Assembly: GCA_903822545.1 (NCBI GenBank)
Contig: CAIJPN010000029.1
Coordinates: 1-64,000, forward strand
DNA length: 64,000 nucleotides
Reading direction: 5' to 3'
DNA from: an uncultured Anaerolineae bacterium
Lineage (GTDB): Bacteria > Chloroflexota > Anaerolineae > Anaerolineales > Villigracilaceae
The translations under genes were made by a program, and so were the position numbers. Shown in pieces: positions 17,818-24,418 of this stretch. Each line of letters begins with the position of its first letter. Within the stretch, counting starts at the first letter, position 1. The notes beneath the pieces are model-generated. The model was not told the origin of the DNA. It saw only the letters and a list, made by a program, of their open reading frames with translations, and made no database searches.

Positions 17818-19044
17818 ATGTCTCTCGATATTGAACACATCCGTCAGGATTTCCCCATTCTCAAGCGGGAACTGCGCCCTGGGGTGAAACTGGTCTATCT
17901 GGATTCGACCGCCACCGCCCAGAAGCCTGCTTCCGTTATCGAGGCAATGGATTCCTTTTATCGTTTGTCCAATGCCAATATCCACCGTGGTGTCCACACT
18001 CTCGCTGAAGAATCCACCGCCCTGTATGAACAGGCCCGCGAGAAGATCGCCCGTTTCATCAACGCCGCCTCGCCCCGCCAGGTGATATACACTCGCAATA
18101 CCACCGAGTCGCTCAACCTGGTGGCCTACACCTGGGCGCGCGCCAACCTGAAACCTGGTGACCTGGTCATCCTGACCGAAATGGAGCACCACAGCAACCT
18201 CGTTCCGTGGCACATGCTGGCCGCCGAGCGTGGCATCCGGCTGGAATTTATTCCCGTCGCTGAAAATGGCCTGCTCGACCTGGACGCTTACAAAAAACTG
18301 CTGGAATTAGGCCCAAAGCTGGTCTCGTTTACGCACATGTCCAACGTCCTGGGCACCATCAACCCGGCCAAAGAGATTATCGCGCTGGCGCACGCTGCCG
18401 GGGCGGTGACAATGCTCGATGGGGCGCAGTCTGTTCCCCATTTTGCGGTCGATGTCAAGGCGCTGGATGTGGATTTTATGGCTTTTTCCGCCCATAAAAT
18501 GCTCGGCCCCACTGGCATTGGCGCGCTGTATGGAAAAACCGCCCTGCTCGAAGCCATGCCGCCTTTCCTGGGTGGCGGCGACATGATTAAGGAAGTCAAG
18601 CTGCGCTCTTTTCGCGCCAACGACCTGCCCTACAAGTTTGAAGCCGGGACGCCCGCCATTGCCGAAGCGGTCGGTTTTGGCGCGGCGGTTGATTATCTCA
18701 ACAGCGTCGGCATGGATAATGTCGCCGCGCACGAACATGAGATAACGGAATACGCCCTCGAGCGGTTGGAAGAGATTCCGGGAGTAAAACTTTTCGGCCC
18801 GGAAGCAAAATTCAAGGGCGGGGTTGCCGCCTTCACGCTCGATTGTGCGCATCCGCATGATGTCGCCCAAATTTTGGATGGCGATGGCGTCGCCGTTCGC
18901 GCCGGGCATCACTGCGCCCAGCCGCTGCACGAAAAATTTGGCATCCCGGCCACCTCGCGTGCCAGCTTCTACCTTTATTCTACAAAGGAAGAAGTTGACA
19001 GGCTGGTGGATGGCATTTACAAAGTCAAAAAGATTTTCAGTTGA
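17818..19044 (+). CDS. sufS: Cysteine desulfurase SufS
   Basis: 408-residue group II cysteine desulfurase that passes sulfane sulfur from cysteine to SufU. The PLP lysine is in FSAHKMLGPTGIG; the catalytic Cys lies in RAGHHCAQP near residue 365, the SufS-type short loop. Other marks: NIHRGVHTLAEEST near residue 60 and LTEMEHHSNLVPWH. ATG at 17818, four bases after the previous stop, and one base before the next start: tight operon packing. Confidence 0.97.
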   Translation: MSLDIEHIRQDFPILKRELRPGVKLVYLDSTATAQKPASVIEAMDSFYRLSNANIHRGVHTLAEESTALYEQAREKIARFINAASPRQVIYTRNTTESLNLVAYTWARANLKPGDLVILTEMEHHSNLVPWHMLAAERGIRLEFIPVAENGLLDLDAYKKLLELGPKLVSFTHMSNVLGTINPAKEIIALAHAAGAVTMLDGAQSVPHFAVDVKALDVDFMAFSAHKMLGPTGIGALYGKTALLEAMPPFLGGGDMIKEVKLRSFRANDLPYKFEAGTPAIAEAVGFGAAVDYLNSVGMDNVAAHEHEITEYALERLEEIPGVKLFGPEAKFKGGVAAFTLDCAHPHDVAQILDGDGVAVRAGHHCAQPLHEKFGIPATSRASFYLYSTKEEVDRLVDGIYKVKKIFS

Positions 19045-19045
19045 G

Positions 19046-19366
19046 ATGAACGAAAAAGCCTGGAATGTGGATGTGCGCGATGGCTTCCTGCGCGTTGCCA
19101 CGCCCGCCCGCAAACGCGCCAAAATCCGCCTGGCAGACGTGATCGGGATTGCCATCGAAACCAATGACAGCGGCCCCTGGGGCAGCGATGTGATCTGGCA
19201 CATCTCGGATGGCAAATTTACCCTGCACTTCCCCATGGGCGCGACTGGTGAAGAGACGGTTTTGCCGGTTTTCCAGAAACTGCCTGGTTTCGACAACCAG
19301 GCCATGATCGATGCGATGGGCTGCACCAGGAATGAGATTTTCGTAGTTTATAAGAAAACCAAATAG
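19046..19366 (+). CDS. Small protein of unknown function between sufS and sufU
   Basis: 106 residues, ATG at 19046 one base after the sufS stop, so translation is very probably coupled. Sequence is mixed alpha/beta (WNVDVRDGFLRVATPARKRAKIRLADVIGIAIETND) with WGSDVIWHIS and a C-terminal NEIFVVYKK strand; this resembles a PH-like or small anti-parallel barrel fold but I cannot name a family. One Cys only (near residue 93), no metal motif. Position suggests an accessory function in sulfur transfer or regulation; this is inference. Confidence 0.7.
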   Translation: MNEKAWNVDVRDGFLRVATPARKRAKIRLADVIGIAIETNDSGPWGSDVIWHISDGKFTLHFPMGATGEETVLPVFQKLPGFDNQAMIDAMGCTRNEIFVVYKKTK

Positions 19367-19382
19367 GTTTGTAGGTCATTTG

Positions 19383-19422
19383 GTTGCCCGGTTATCTGGC
19401 TCACAACCGGTAACCGGGCAAC
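19383..19422 (+). repeat. Perfect 12-bp inverted repeat upstream of sufU
   Basis: Arms 19383-19394 and 19411-19422 are perfectly complementary, with a 16-base loop. No T-run follows on the + strand, so it is more likely an mRNA stability or processing structure than a terminator. Confidence 0.65.
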
Positions 19423-19434
19423 AGGAAAACACCC

Positions 19435-19830
19435 ATGGACGATCTTTACCGCGAAGTCATCATTGAGCACTATAAAAACCCCGCCTACCGGGGGCATCTT
19501 GACCCGCACGATTACTCGTTCGAAGATAGCAACCCGTTGTGCGGTGATCACATCGAAATCACCCTGCAAATCAGCGCGGATGGCGCTGTCAGCGATGCCC
19601 GTTTCGATGGGCATGGCTGCGCCATCTCGCAGGCCTCAGCTGATTTGCTGATCGAATCCATCATCGGCAAACCGCTGGAAGATGTCAGGCACCTGACCAA
19701 ACAGGATGTGCTCGACCTGTTGGGCATCGAACTCGGCCCGGTGCGCCTGAAGTGCGCGCTGCTTTCGCTGAAAGTGCTCAAGGCCGGGGTGTACGGTTTG
19801 GGTGAAGCCTCCGATTCATTGGTGGAATAA
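19435..19830 (+). CDS. sufU: SufU-type sulfur acceptor/scaffold
   Basis: 131-residue NifU/IscU-fold protein of the SufU type. The three conserved Cys are seen in NPLCGDH, GHGCAISQAS and LKCALLS; the residues between the second and third Cys (SIIGKPLEDV...) are longer than in IscU, as in zinc-binding SufU. It starts DLYREVIIEHYKNP, the standard SufU opening. It takes sulfur from SufS for SufBCD. Penultimate gene of the suf operon. Confidence 0.95.
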   Translation: MDDLYREVIIEHYKNPAYRGHLDPHDYSFEDSNPLCGDHIEITLQISADGAVSDARFDGHGCAISQASADLLIESIIGKPLEDVRHLTKQDVLDLLGIELGPVRLKCALLSLKVLKAGVYGLGEASDSLVE

Positions 19831-19895
19831 AATTCCTGCATAGTGGAAAACTGCGAAATCACTGGATGCTTTCCACTGGCTGTTTTTGGAGGAGC

Positions 19896-20240
19896 ATGTT
19901 CAATTACACAACCTTCGACGAATCCCAGGCTGACTTTTTTGAGATAGCCTCCAGTGCTGAACTGCCCAATGGCGAGCGCCTGTTCGTTGAAATTGGCGAG
20001 ACACCCATCGTGTTGTTCAACATTGCCGGGAAAATTTATGCCATTGGCGATGTCTGTACCCATGACGATGGCCCGCTCGGGGATGGCGACCTGGAAGGCC
20101 ACAATATCGTTTGCCCCCGTCACGGCGCGGAATTCGATGTGCTTACTGGCAAAGTGAAGATGATGCCCGCGGCAGTCGATATCCCGGCCTACCCGGTGCG
20201 GGTGGCGGATGGCAAGATTTTGGTGGGAATACCGAAGTAG
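19896..20240 (+). CDS. Rieske-type 2Fe-2S ferredoxin
   Basis: 114-residue soluble Rieske protein. Cluster ligands are C54 and H56 in CTHDDGP and C73 and H76 in CPRHGAEF. The ATG at 19896 follows tttggaggagc; an earlier in-frame ATG at 19866 is not supported. It resembles the NirD/naphthalene-dioxygenase-type ferredoxins often found at the end of suf operons, where it may carry electrons for assembly. A strong terminator begins immediately after the stop. Confidence 0.92.
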   Translation: MFNYTTFDESQADFFEIASSAELPNGERLFVEIGETPIVLFNIAGKIYAIGDVCTHDDGPLGDGDLEGHNIVCPRHGAEFDVLTGKVKMMPAAVDIPAYPVRVADGKILVGIPK

Positions 20241-20287
20241 GCAGGAAGAAAGAGGAAAGAATCAATTTCTTTCCTCTTTCTTCCTGC
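20241..20287 (+). terminator. Terminator of the suf operon
   Basis: Perfect 20-plus-bp inverted repeat made of A/G-rich and T/C-rich arms (20241-20261 and 20267-20287), the right arm ending in T/C-rich sequence. It begins at the base after the Rieske stop codon. Confidence 0.85.
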
Positions 20288-20300
20288 TTTACAAAACGTT

Positions 20301-20570
20301 ATGGATAATGATCTATCTCCTCGCCTGACCCTTTTGCGGATGCTCACAGCCCGGCTGGAACGTCTTTCGGTGGATTCGATTTGGGCGCGGCGGGCTAGCG
20401 GTTTGCGCGGATCACTGATCAAGGCGTTGGATGCGGCTGACGGTGGGAATCCACCCGAAGCAGCGCACCTGGACATGTTGATCGAGCGCAGCTTTGAGAT
20501 TTTGGCCAAATCGGCCCGCGAAATCCCCGACCCGGAGAAACAACTCTGGCGCAGCATCAAAAAAATATGA
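20301..20570 (+). CDS. Small hypothetical helical protein
   Basis: 89 residues, predicted all-helical by eye (SPRLTLLRMLTARLERLSVDSIWARRASGLRGSLIKALD). No motif, signal or membrane segment. ATG at 20301 comes soon after the suf terminator with no clear ribosome site. Codon use is like its neighbours, which favours a real gene; I do not recognise the family. Confidence 0.5.
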   Translation: MDNDLSPRLTLLRMLTARLERLSVDSIWARRASGLRGSLIKALDAADGGNPPEAAHLDMLIERSFEILAKSAREIPDPEKQLWRSIKKI

Positions 20571-20578
20571 TGGATCGA

Positions 20579-20655
20579 CCCTCAACCTCCGCCCTCCCTG
20601 TAGGGGAGGGGACTACGAACCCCTTCTCCCCCTGGGAGAAGGGCGGGGATGAGGG
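20579..20655. repeat. Intergenic palindromic repeat (REP-like)
   Basis: Outer arms 20579-20595 and 20641-20655 (CCCTCA/TGAGGG-type) enclose two smaller hairpins (20592-20610; 20630-20643). The CCCTTCTCCC/GGGAGAAGGG style is common in dispersed intergenic repeats. Confidence 0.6.
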
Positions 20656-20668
20656 AAAAGGATAAAAT

Positions 20669-21247
20669 ATGCCCCGCGATTACCAGAAAGCCGCCCCTGC
20701 GCAATATCAGCGCCTGCCCGAATATACTCGCGACGAAGCCTGGACACGCGAATTCCTGCGCCGGGCGTTGATCGGCCATGTGGCGCACCTTTCCGGCGAC
20801 CAGCCGTTTGTCACCCCGACCAATTTCTGGTTTGACGAAACCAAACACCGCATCATTTTTCATTCCAATATCTCCGGGCGGCAGCGCTCCAACCTGGAAA
20901 ATTCTCCCAAAGTGGCGTTTGTCACCAGTGAGTTTGGACGATTCCTGCCTGCCAATACCGCGCTGGAATTCAGCACGCAGTATCGCTCGGTGATGGCATA
21001 CGGGACGGTCACAATTCTCGAAAATGCCGATGAAAAACGGGCTGTGCTGTATGGCCTGCTCGGCAAATACTTCCCGAAACTGACTCCCGGCAAGGAATAT
21101 CGACCCATTACCGATAATGAGTTGGCCCGCACCAGTGTGTATGCCATTGAAATCCAATCAATGACAGGAAAAGAAAACTGGCAGGAGCAGGCCGAACAAC
21201 TTCCCGATTGGCCGCCGCTGCCAGGTGAATTGCTGAAGGCTGGATAA
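20669..21247 (+). CDS. Pyridoxamine-5'-phosphate-oxidase-like flavin-binding protein
   Basis: 192-residue split-barrel FMN-binding protein. Seen: LRRALIGHVAHLSGDQPFVTPTNFWFDE, the opening strands of the PNPOx-like (NimA/flavoredoxin-type) family, then HSNISGRQRSNLENSPKVAFVTSEFG and a YRSVMAYGTV strand. Family members reduce nitro-compounds or flavins or bind F420/heme; the substrate here is unknown. It is convergent, one base apart, with the membrane reductase-like gene. Confidence 0.82.
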   Translation: MPRDYQKAAPAQYQRLPEYTRDEAWTREFLRRALIGHVAHLSGDQPFVTPTNFWFDETKHRIIFHSNISGRQRSNLENSPKVAFVTSEFGRFLPANTALEFSTQYRSVMAYGTVTILENADEKRAVLYGLLGKYFPKLTPGKEYRPITDNELARTSVYAIEIQSMTGKENWQEQAEQLPDWPPLPGELLKAG

Positions 21248-21248
21248 T

Positions 21249-21980
21249 TTATCCCTGGCGAACCGGAGCCGGTTTAGGGGCGTTGGCTTCCAGTTTGCTG
21301 GTGATGGTGGCGGCGATGCGGTAGACCAGCAGGAAAACCAGGCTGCCGCCAGAAATCCAGTAAAAATACTGCGCCCAGGCTGTGGATGTGTCTGTGCCGC
21401 TCATCAATCCGTGTGAGATGCCCATAAGATACATCAGGAAGCTGGCGTAGTGCAGTGCGCGCCAGGTTTTGGGGCCAATGCGCTGGCGCAGGTAGAAGCT
21501 GAGCGCCACAATCAGCCACAGGTAAAAGCCGATTTGCCCGATTCCAACCCAGGTGGGACGATAGCTGACAGTGGAAAATGGCACCAGCACCTGGAGCAGG
21601 TTGAAGTTGATGTAGTGATCCCCCATCAGCACCAGCGCATGAAAAAGCGAGAATGCCAATCCCAGCAGGCTGACGTATTCATGGATGGCAAAAGCTGCCG
21701 GGGCGCCGGGCCACAGGCGCGCCATTTTGTTGGTGATACCCAGCCCGAGCGCCATCGAGGCCCACAGCAGCGCCAGCGCGACGAAGGATGTAGCGCGTGA
21801 GAGATACCAGTAGACTTTGGGGCCATCCCCGGCCAGCGAGGCGGCCAGGTTGGGCATCCAGGCGGGCAGCAGCAGCACGGCGGCCAGCGCGCCGGCGGCC
21901 ATTGCCAATAGGAACAAAAGGAAAGATTGCAAATTTAAGGCAGAGTCATTGTATTCAGCTTCGTTGAGGGGGGCGGGCAT
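21249..21980 (-). CDS. Ferric-reductase-like transmembrane cytochrome b
   Basis: 243 residues with about six membrane helices. The layout (SRATSFVALALLWASMALGL, FAIHEYVSLLGLAFSLFHALVLM, TWRALHYASFLMYLMGISHGLMSGTD) matches ferric_reduct/YedZ-type heme-binding domains, with paired His in the third and fifth helices (H of AIHEY, FHAL, ALHYAS, ISHGL) as heme ligands. It is the last gene of a minus-strand set with ApbE and a PepSY-like protein, suggesting trans-membrane electron transfer to a flavinylated or other extracytoplasmic partner. Confidence 0.8.
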   Translation of the reverse strand: MPAPLNEAEYNDSALNLQSFLLFLLAMAAGALAAVLLLPAWMPNLAASLAGDGPKVYWYLSRATSFVALALLWASMALGLGITNKMARLWPGAPAAFAIHEYVSLLGLAFSLFHALVLMGDHYINFNLLQVLVPFSTVSYRPTWVGIGQIGFYLWLIVALSFYLRQRIGPKTWRALHYASFLMYLMGISHGLMSGTDTSTAWAQYFYWISGGSLVFLLVYRIAATITSKLEANAPKPAPVRQG

Positions 21981-22019
21981 GGGACAAATCCTTTTTGAAT
22001 GATGATTATTTGATGGGCG

Positions 22020-22934
22020 TTATAAATATGCTTGCATCGGTTCGGTGAACAGCCAGCGGCCATCTTGCAGAACCAGCAGTGCGGCCATTTCCGGGTACTG
22101 GGCCAGCCATTCCAGCCCGGCATAACTGCCCAGGATGAATACGGCTTTAGCGGCGGCTTCGGCTTCCATCACGGATGGGGCCACGATAGTGACGGTTAAT
22201 AAGTCGGTTTGGGCGGGCTGGCCGCTGCGAGGGTCGATGATGTGATGGCGCGGCTGCGCGTTTTGCGTCCAGTTGCGCCGGTCGCGCCCAGATGTGGCGA
22301 CTCCGCCACCTGACAGGTGCAGCACCACCAGGTTTTTGCTCGGATCAAACGGATCGGCGATCCCAACCGGCCAGGCTTTTCCGCTGGTTTGTGGCCCGCT
22401 GATCGACACATCGCCAGCCGCATCCACCAGCGCCGGGGCAAAGGCTGATAGCTTTTGCGCAGCCTGGTGCGCAGCCCAGCCTTTGGCTACCCCGCCCAAG
22501 TCGAGATGTATGCCTGGCGGGATGCAAATCGTCTGCGTGGCGGCATCCCAGAGAATTTTTTCGAGGGCGGAAACTGCACTCCACATGGGCCGGTTGGGGA
22601 GAATCTGCTGGCGCGGAAGGGTCTCAAAGCTGCGGTCGTATCCGGCCTGGATGAGCGCATCGTACACTGTGGGTGTGACCAGGCCGCCCGTCAGCGTTTC
22701 TGCCGCTATGGAGGCCAGGAACACATCCCAGAGTGTTTGGCTGACGGGGGTGCTCCAGCCGGGCTCCCGGTTCAGGCGGCTGAGTTCACTTTCAGGGCGG
22801 AAGCGGCTGAGTACCTGCTCCCAGCCTTCGAACCAGCCCGGGACTTCATCCAAAGCGCGGGTGTGGATGAAGTCCCCATCCACAAGCGCCTGCATTTGGC
22901 AGCCCATGGCGTGAAATGATTTCTTGTGCAGCAT
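22020..22934 (-). CDS. apbE: FAD:protein FMN transferase
   Basis: 304-residue ApbE-type flavin transferase. The ATG at 22934 overlaps the upstream stop (TAATG), so the much longer in-frame extension is not needed. Marks: FHAMGCQMQALV near the start (canonical MGT/C), LSRFRPESELSRLN, the LDLGGVAKGWAAHQAA motif, and late ATSGRDRR and HHIIDPRSGQPAQTDLLTVTIVAPSVMEAEAAAKAVFILG. There is no obvious lipobox or signal. It covalently attaches FMN to Thr/Ser in target proteins, but no target motif of the S/T-G-A-[ST] type is visible in its neighbours. Confidence 0.9.
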   Translation of the reverse strand: MLHKKSFHAMGCQMQALVDGDFIHTRALDEVPGWFEGWEQVLSRFRPESELSRLNREPGWSTPVSQTLWDVFLASIAAETLTGGLVTPTVYDALIQAGYDRSFETLPRQQILPNRPMWSAVSALEKILWDAATQTICIPPGIHLDLGGVAKGWAAHQAAQKLSAFAPALVDAAGDVSISGPQTSGKAWPVGIADPFDPSKNLVVLHLSGGGVATSGRDRRNWTQNAQPRHHIIDPRSGQPAQTDLLTVTIVAPSVMEAEAAAKAVFILGSYAGLEWLAQYPEMAALLVLQDGRWLFTEPMQAYL

Positions 22935-23266
22935 TACGAACTCCGAGTTTGGGCAACCGGGGCTGGGGCGCTTCCTGAATTGTTCTGGCGGCCTTGTTTT
23001 TGTTGTTTTGTGGTTGGTTGTTGCGCTCCCTGGGCTACCTGCCGGGTTTGTGGGGCGCTGCCGCCAAAATATACCTTGACGTTGGGGGGTAACTCCGGGG
23101 CCGGGCTGGCGCTGATGGCTGCTTCGGGTGCGGCCAGGTTTTGTGCGGTTTCGATTTTTGCCGGGGTTGCGAAGATGTTCCACAGGCCGATGGTGGCGGT
23201 GATGGAAAGGGCGGCGAGGGCCATTTGGATGTCGTTCCAGTTTTTGGGGTTGGGTTTGGCGGGCAT
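22934..23266 (-). CDS. Small single-span membrane protein linked to apbE
   Basis: 110 residues: one membrane segment (MALAALSITATIGLWNIFA, about residues 15-33) followed by an Ala/Pro/Gln-rich tail with little complexity. No cofactor motif. It lies between the PepSY-like gene (9-bp gap) and apbE (1-bp overlap), so it is an operon member, perhaps an anchor or assembly subunit of the redox complex; function unknown. Confidence 0.65.
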   Translation of the reverse strand: MPAKPNPKNWNDIQMALAALSITATIGLWNIFATPAKIETAQNLAAPEAAISASPAPELPPNVKVYFGGSAPQTRQVAQGAQQPTTKQQKQGRQNNSGSAPAPVAQTRSS

Positions 23267-23275
23267 GGCTGGCTC

Positions 23276-23740
23276 CTAATCGTGATCTTCGTTGTCGTGG
23301 TCTTCGTGTTCGCTGTTGTTGGAGGCTTCTTGGTTTTTATTTTTCTTTGCCGGGGCTTTTTGGGTATCTTGGAAGGTGGTGTTTGTTTCGCTGACGAAGG
23401 CTACCTGTTGCGGGGCCACGCTTGCCAAAACCTGCCCATCCATGCCGATGTAAACTTTGTCGCCGCTGCTGAAGGTGATCAGGTAGGCTGGCAGGTTGTT
23501 GTAGCTGGATTTTTCAGCGCTGTACAGGTCTTGTTTGTTCATGAATTGGGCGGCCAGGGCTGCGGCTTGTTCCACCGTCACGGGGGTGGGTTCTGCCACT
23601 GCCTGGACGGTTTCAAGGGTTGGCTGGGGGGTGGGTGGCGTGCTGGCGGCGGTCTTCTGGTACGCCGATACAACCCCAAACAGGATGGCCAGGATGAATG
23701 TGGTCAGGGCGGCAGATATAAACAGGGTGCTTTTGCGCAT
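23276..23740 (-). CDS. Exported PepSY-like protein with acidic His-rich tail
   Basis: 154 residues. An N-terminal signal/anchor (LFISAALTTFILAILFGVVSAYQ) and Thr/Pro linker lead to a PepSY-like stretch where YLITFSSGDKVYIGMDGQVLASV shows the strand-turn-strand pattern. The last 14 residues (EHEDHDNEDHD) are Asp/Glu/His-rich and may bind metal. First gene of the redox set (PepSY-like, small membrane protein, apbE, ferric-reductase-like). The PepSY call rests on pattern only. Confidence 0.65.
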   Translation of the reverse strand: MRKSTLFISAALTTFILAILFGVVSAYQKTAASTPPTPQPTLETVQAVAEPTPVTVEQAAALAAQFMNKQDLYSAEKSSYNNLPAYLITFSSGDKVYIGMDGQVLASVAPQQVAFVSETNTTFQDTQKAPAKKNKNQEASNNSEHEDHDNEDHD

Positions 23741-23863
23741 GATGATCTCCTTTGATTGCGTGATTGAATGGTTTCAAAGGAGTAGTCGCCCCCGGCGGTG
23801 AAAAGTTATGCCGTGTAGATAAGGAATGGATGAGAAAAATTCCCCCGAAAATGATCTTCCAAT

Positions 23864-23904
23864 TGCAGGGAGTGCCACAGTTTTCCTGCGCGGCACTCCC
23901 TGCA
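23864..23904 (-). terminator. Hairpin after the ProX-type gene
   Basis: Perfect 13-bp inverted repeat (23864-23876 and 23892-23904) just downstream of the minus-strand deacylase gene. No long T-run; likely transcription end between two minus-strand units. Confidence 0.65.
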
Positions 23905-23914
23905 GAGGCATTGA

Positions 23915-24403
23915 TTACTTAAAAAGGTGAAATTCGTGACCGGTCAGCGCGAAGAATCGCACCAATTCAGCCTTTGGCAAGACCAGCGTGGCTGTGTTGA
24001 CCAGCGGGTGACTCAGGAAGTGTTCGCCCGGCCAGATTTCGGCATCCATCCACAACTCCACCTGGTGGCTGGCATCGTTTGCCAGCGCCATCATCGTCAC
24101 CGAGCCGCGCGTCACGCCCAGCAGACGGTACAGGTTCTCCTCCGAGCCAAAGCGCAGGTGTGCGACCCCAAATTGCGGAGCCAGCGCTGCCAGGTCAACT
24201 GTTTTCTGGCAGGATGTCACCGCCAGGAAGAAGCGCCGCGCCTTTTTGTCGCACAGGAACAGGTTTTTTGTGCTAATGGCGGGGGTTTGTGGCCGGTGCT
24301 GCTCCGATTCGGCGCAGGTGAAGACTGCCGGGTGCTCGATGCGCTCGTAGCGGAATCCGTTTTGGTTGAGAAACAGCAGGAATTCTTGTTCAGAAATAAT
24401 CAT
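23915..24403 (-). CDS. ProX/YbaK-type Ala-tRNA(Pro) deacylase
   Basis: 162-residue free-standing editing domain. It matches the ProX (PrdX) layout: LNQNGFRYERIEHPAVFTCAES, KNLFLCDKKARRFFLAVTSCQKTVDL with the conserved Lys, and the late GSVTMMALAND and HPLVNTATLVL segments. It hydrolyses mischarged alanyl-tRNA(Pro). Sixteen bases separate its start from the end of the mannosidase gene, so the two may share a transcript although their functions are unrelated. Confidence 0.88.
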   Translation of the reverse strand: MIISEQEFLLFLNQNGFRYERIEHPAVFTCAESEQHRPQTPAISTKNLFLCDKKARRFFLAVTSCQKTVDLAALAPQFGVAHLRFGSEENLYRLLGVTRGSVTMMALANDASHQVELWMDAEIWPGEHFLSHPLVNTATLVLPKAELVRFFALTGHEFHLFK

Positions 24404-24418
24404 ATTGGTGGCGTGGCA

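Noticed and set aside
22935-23183. N-terminal extension of ApbE to 23183
   Set aside because: The extension is read through the upstream gene in another frame and is Arg/Pro-rich; the TAATG overlap at 22934 is a better start.
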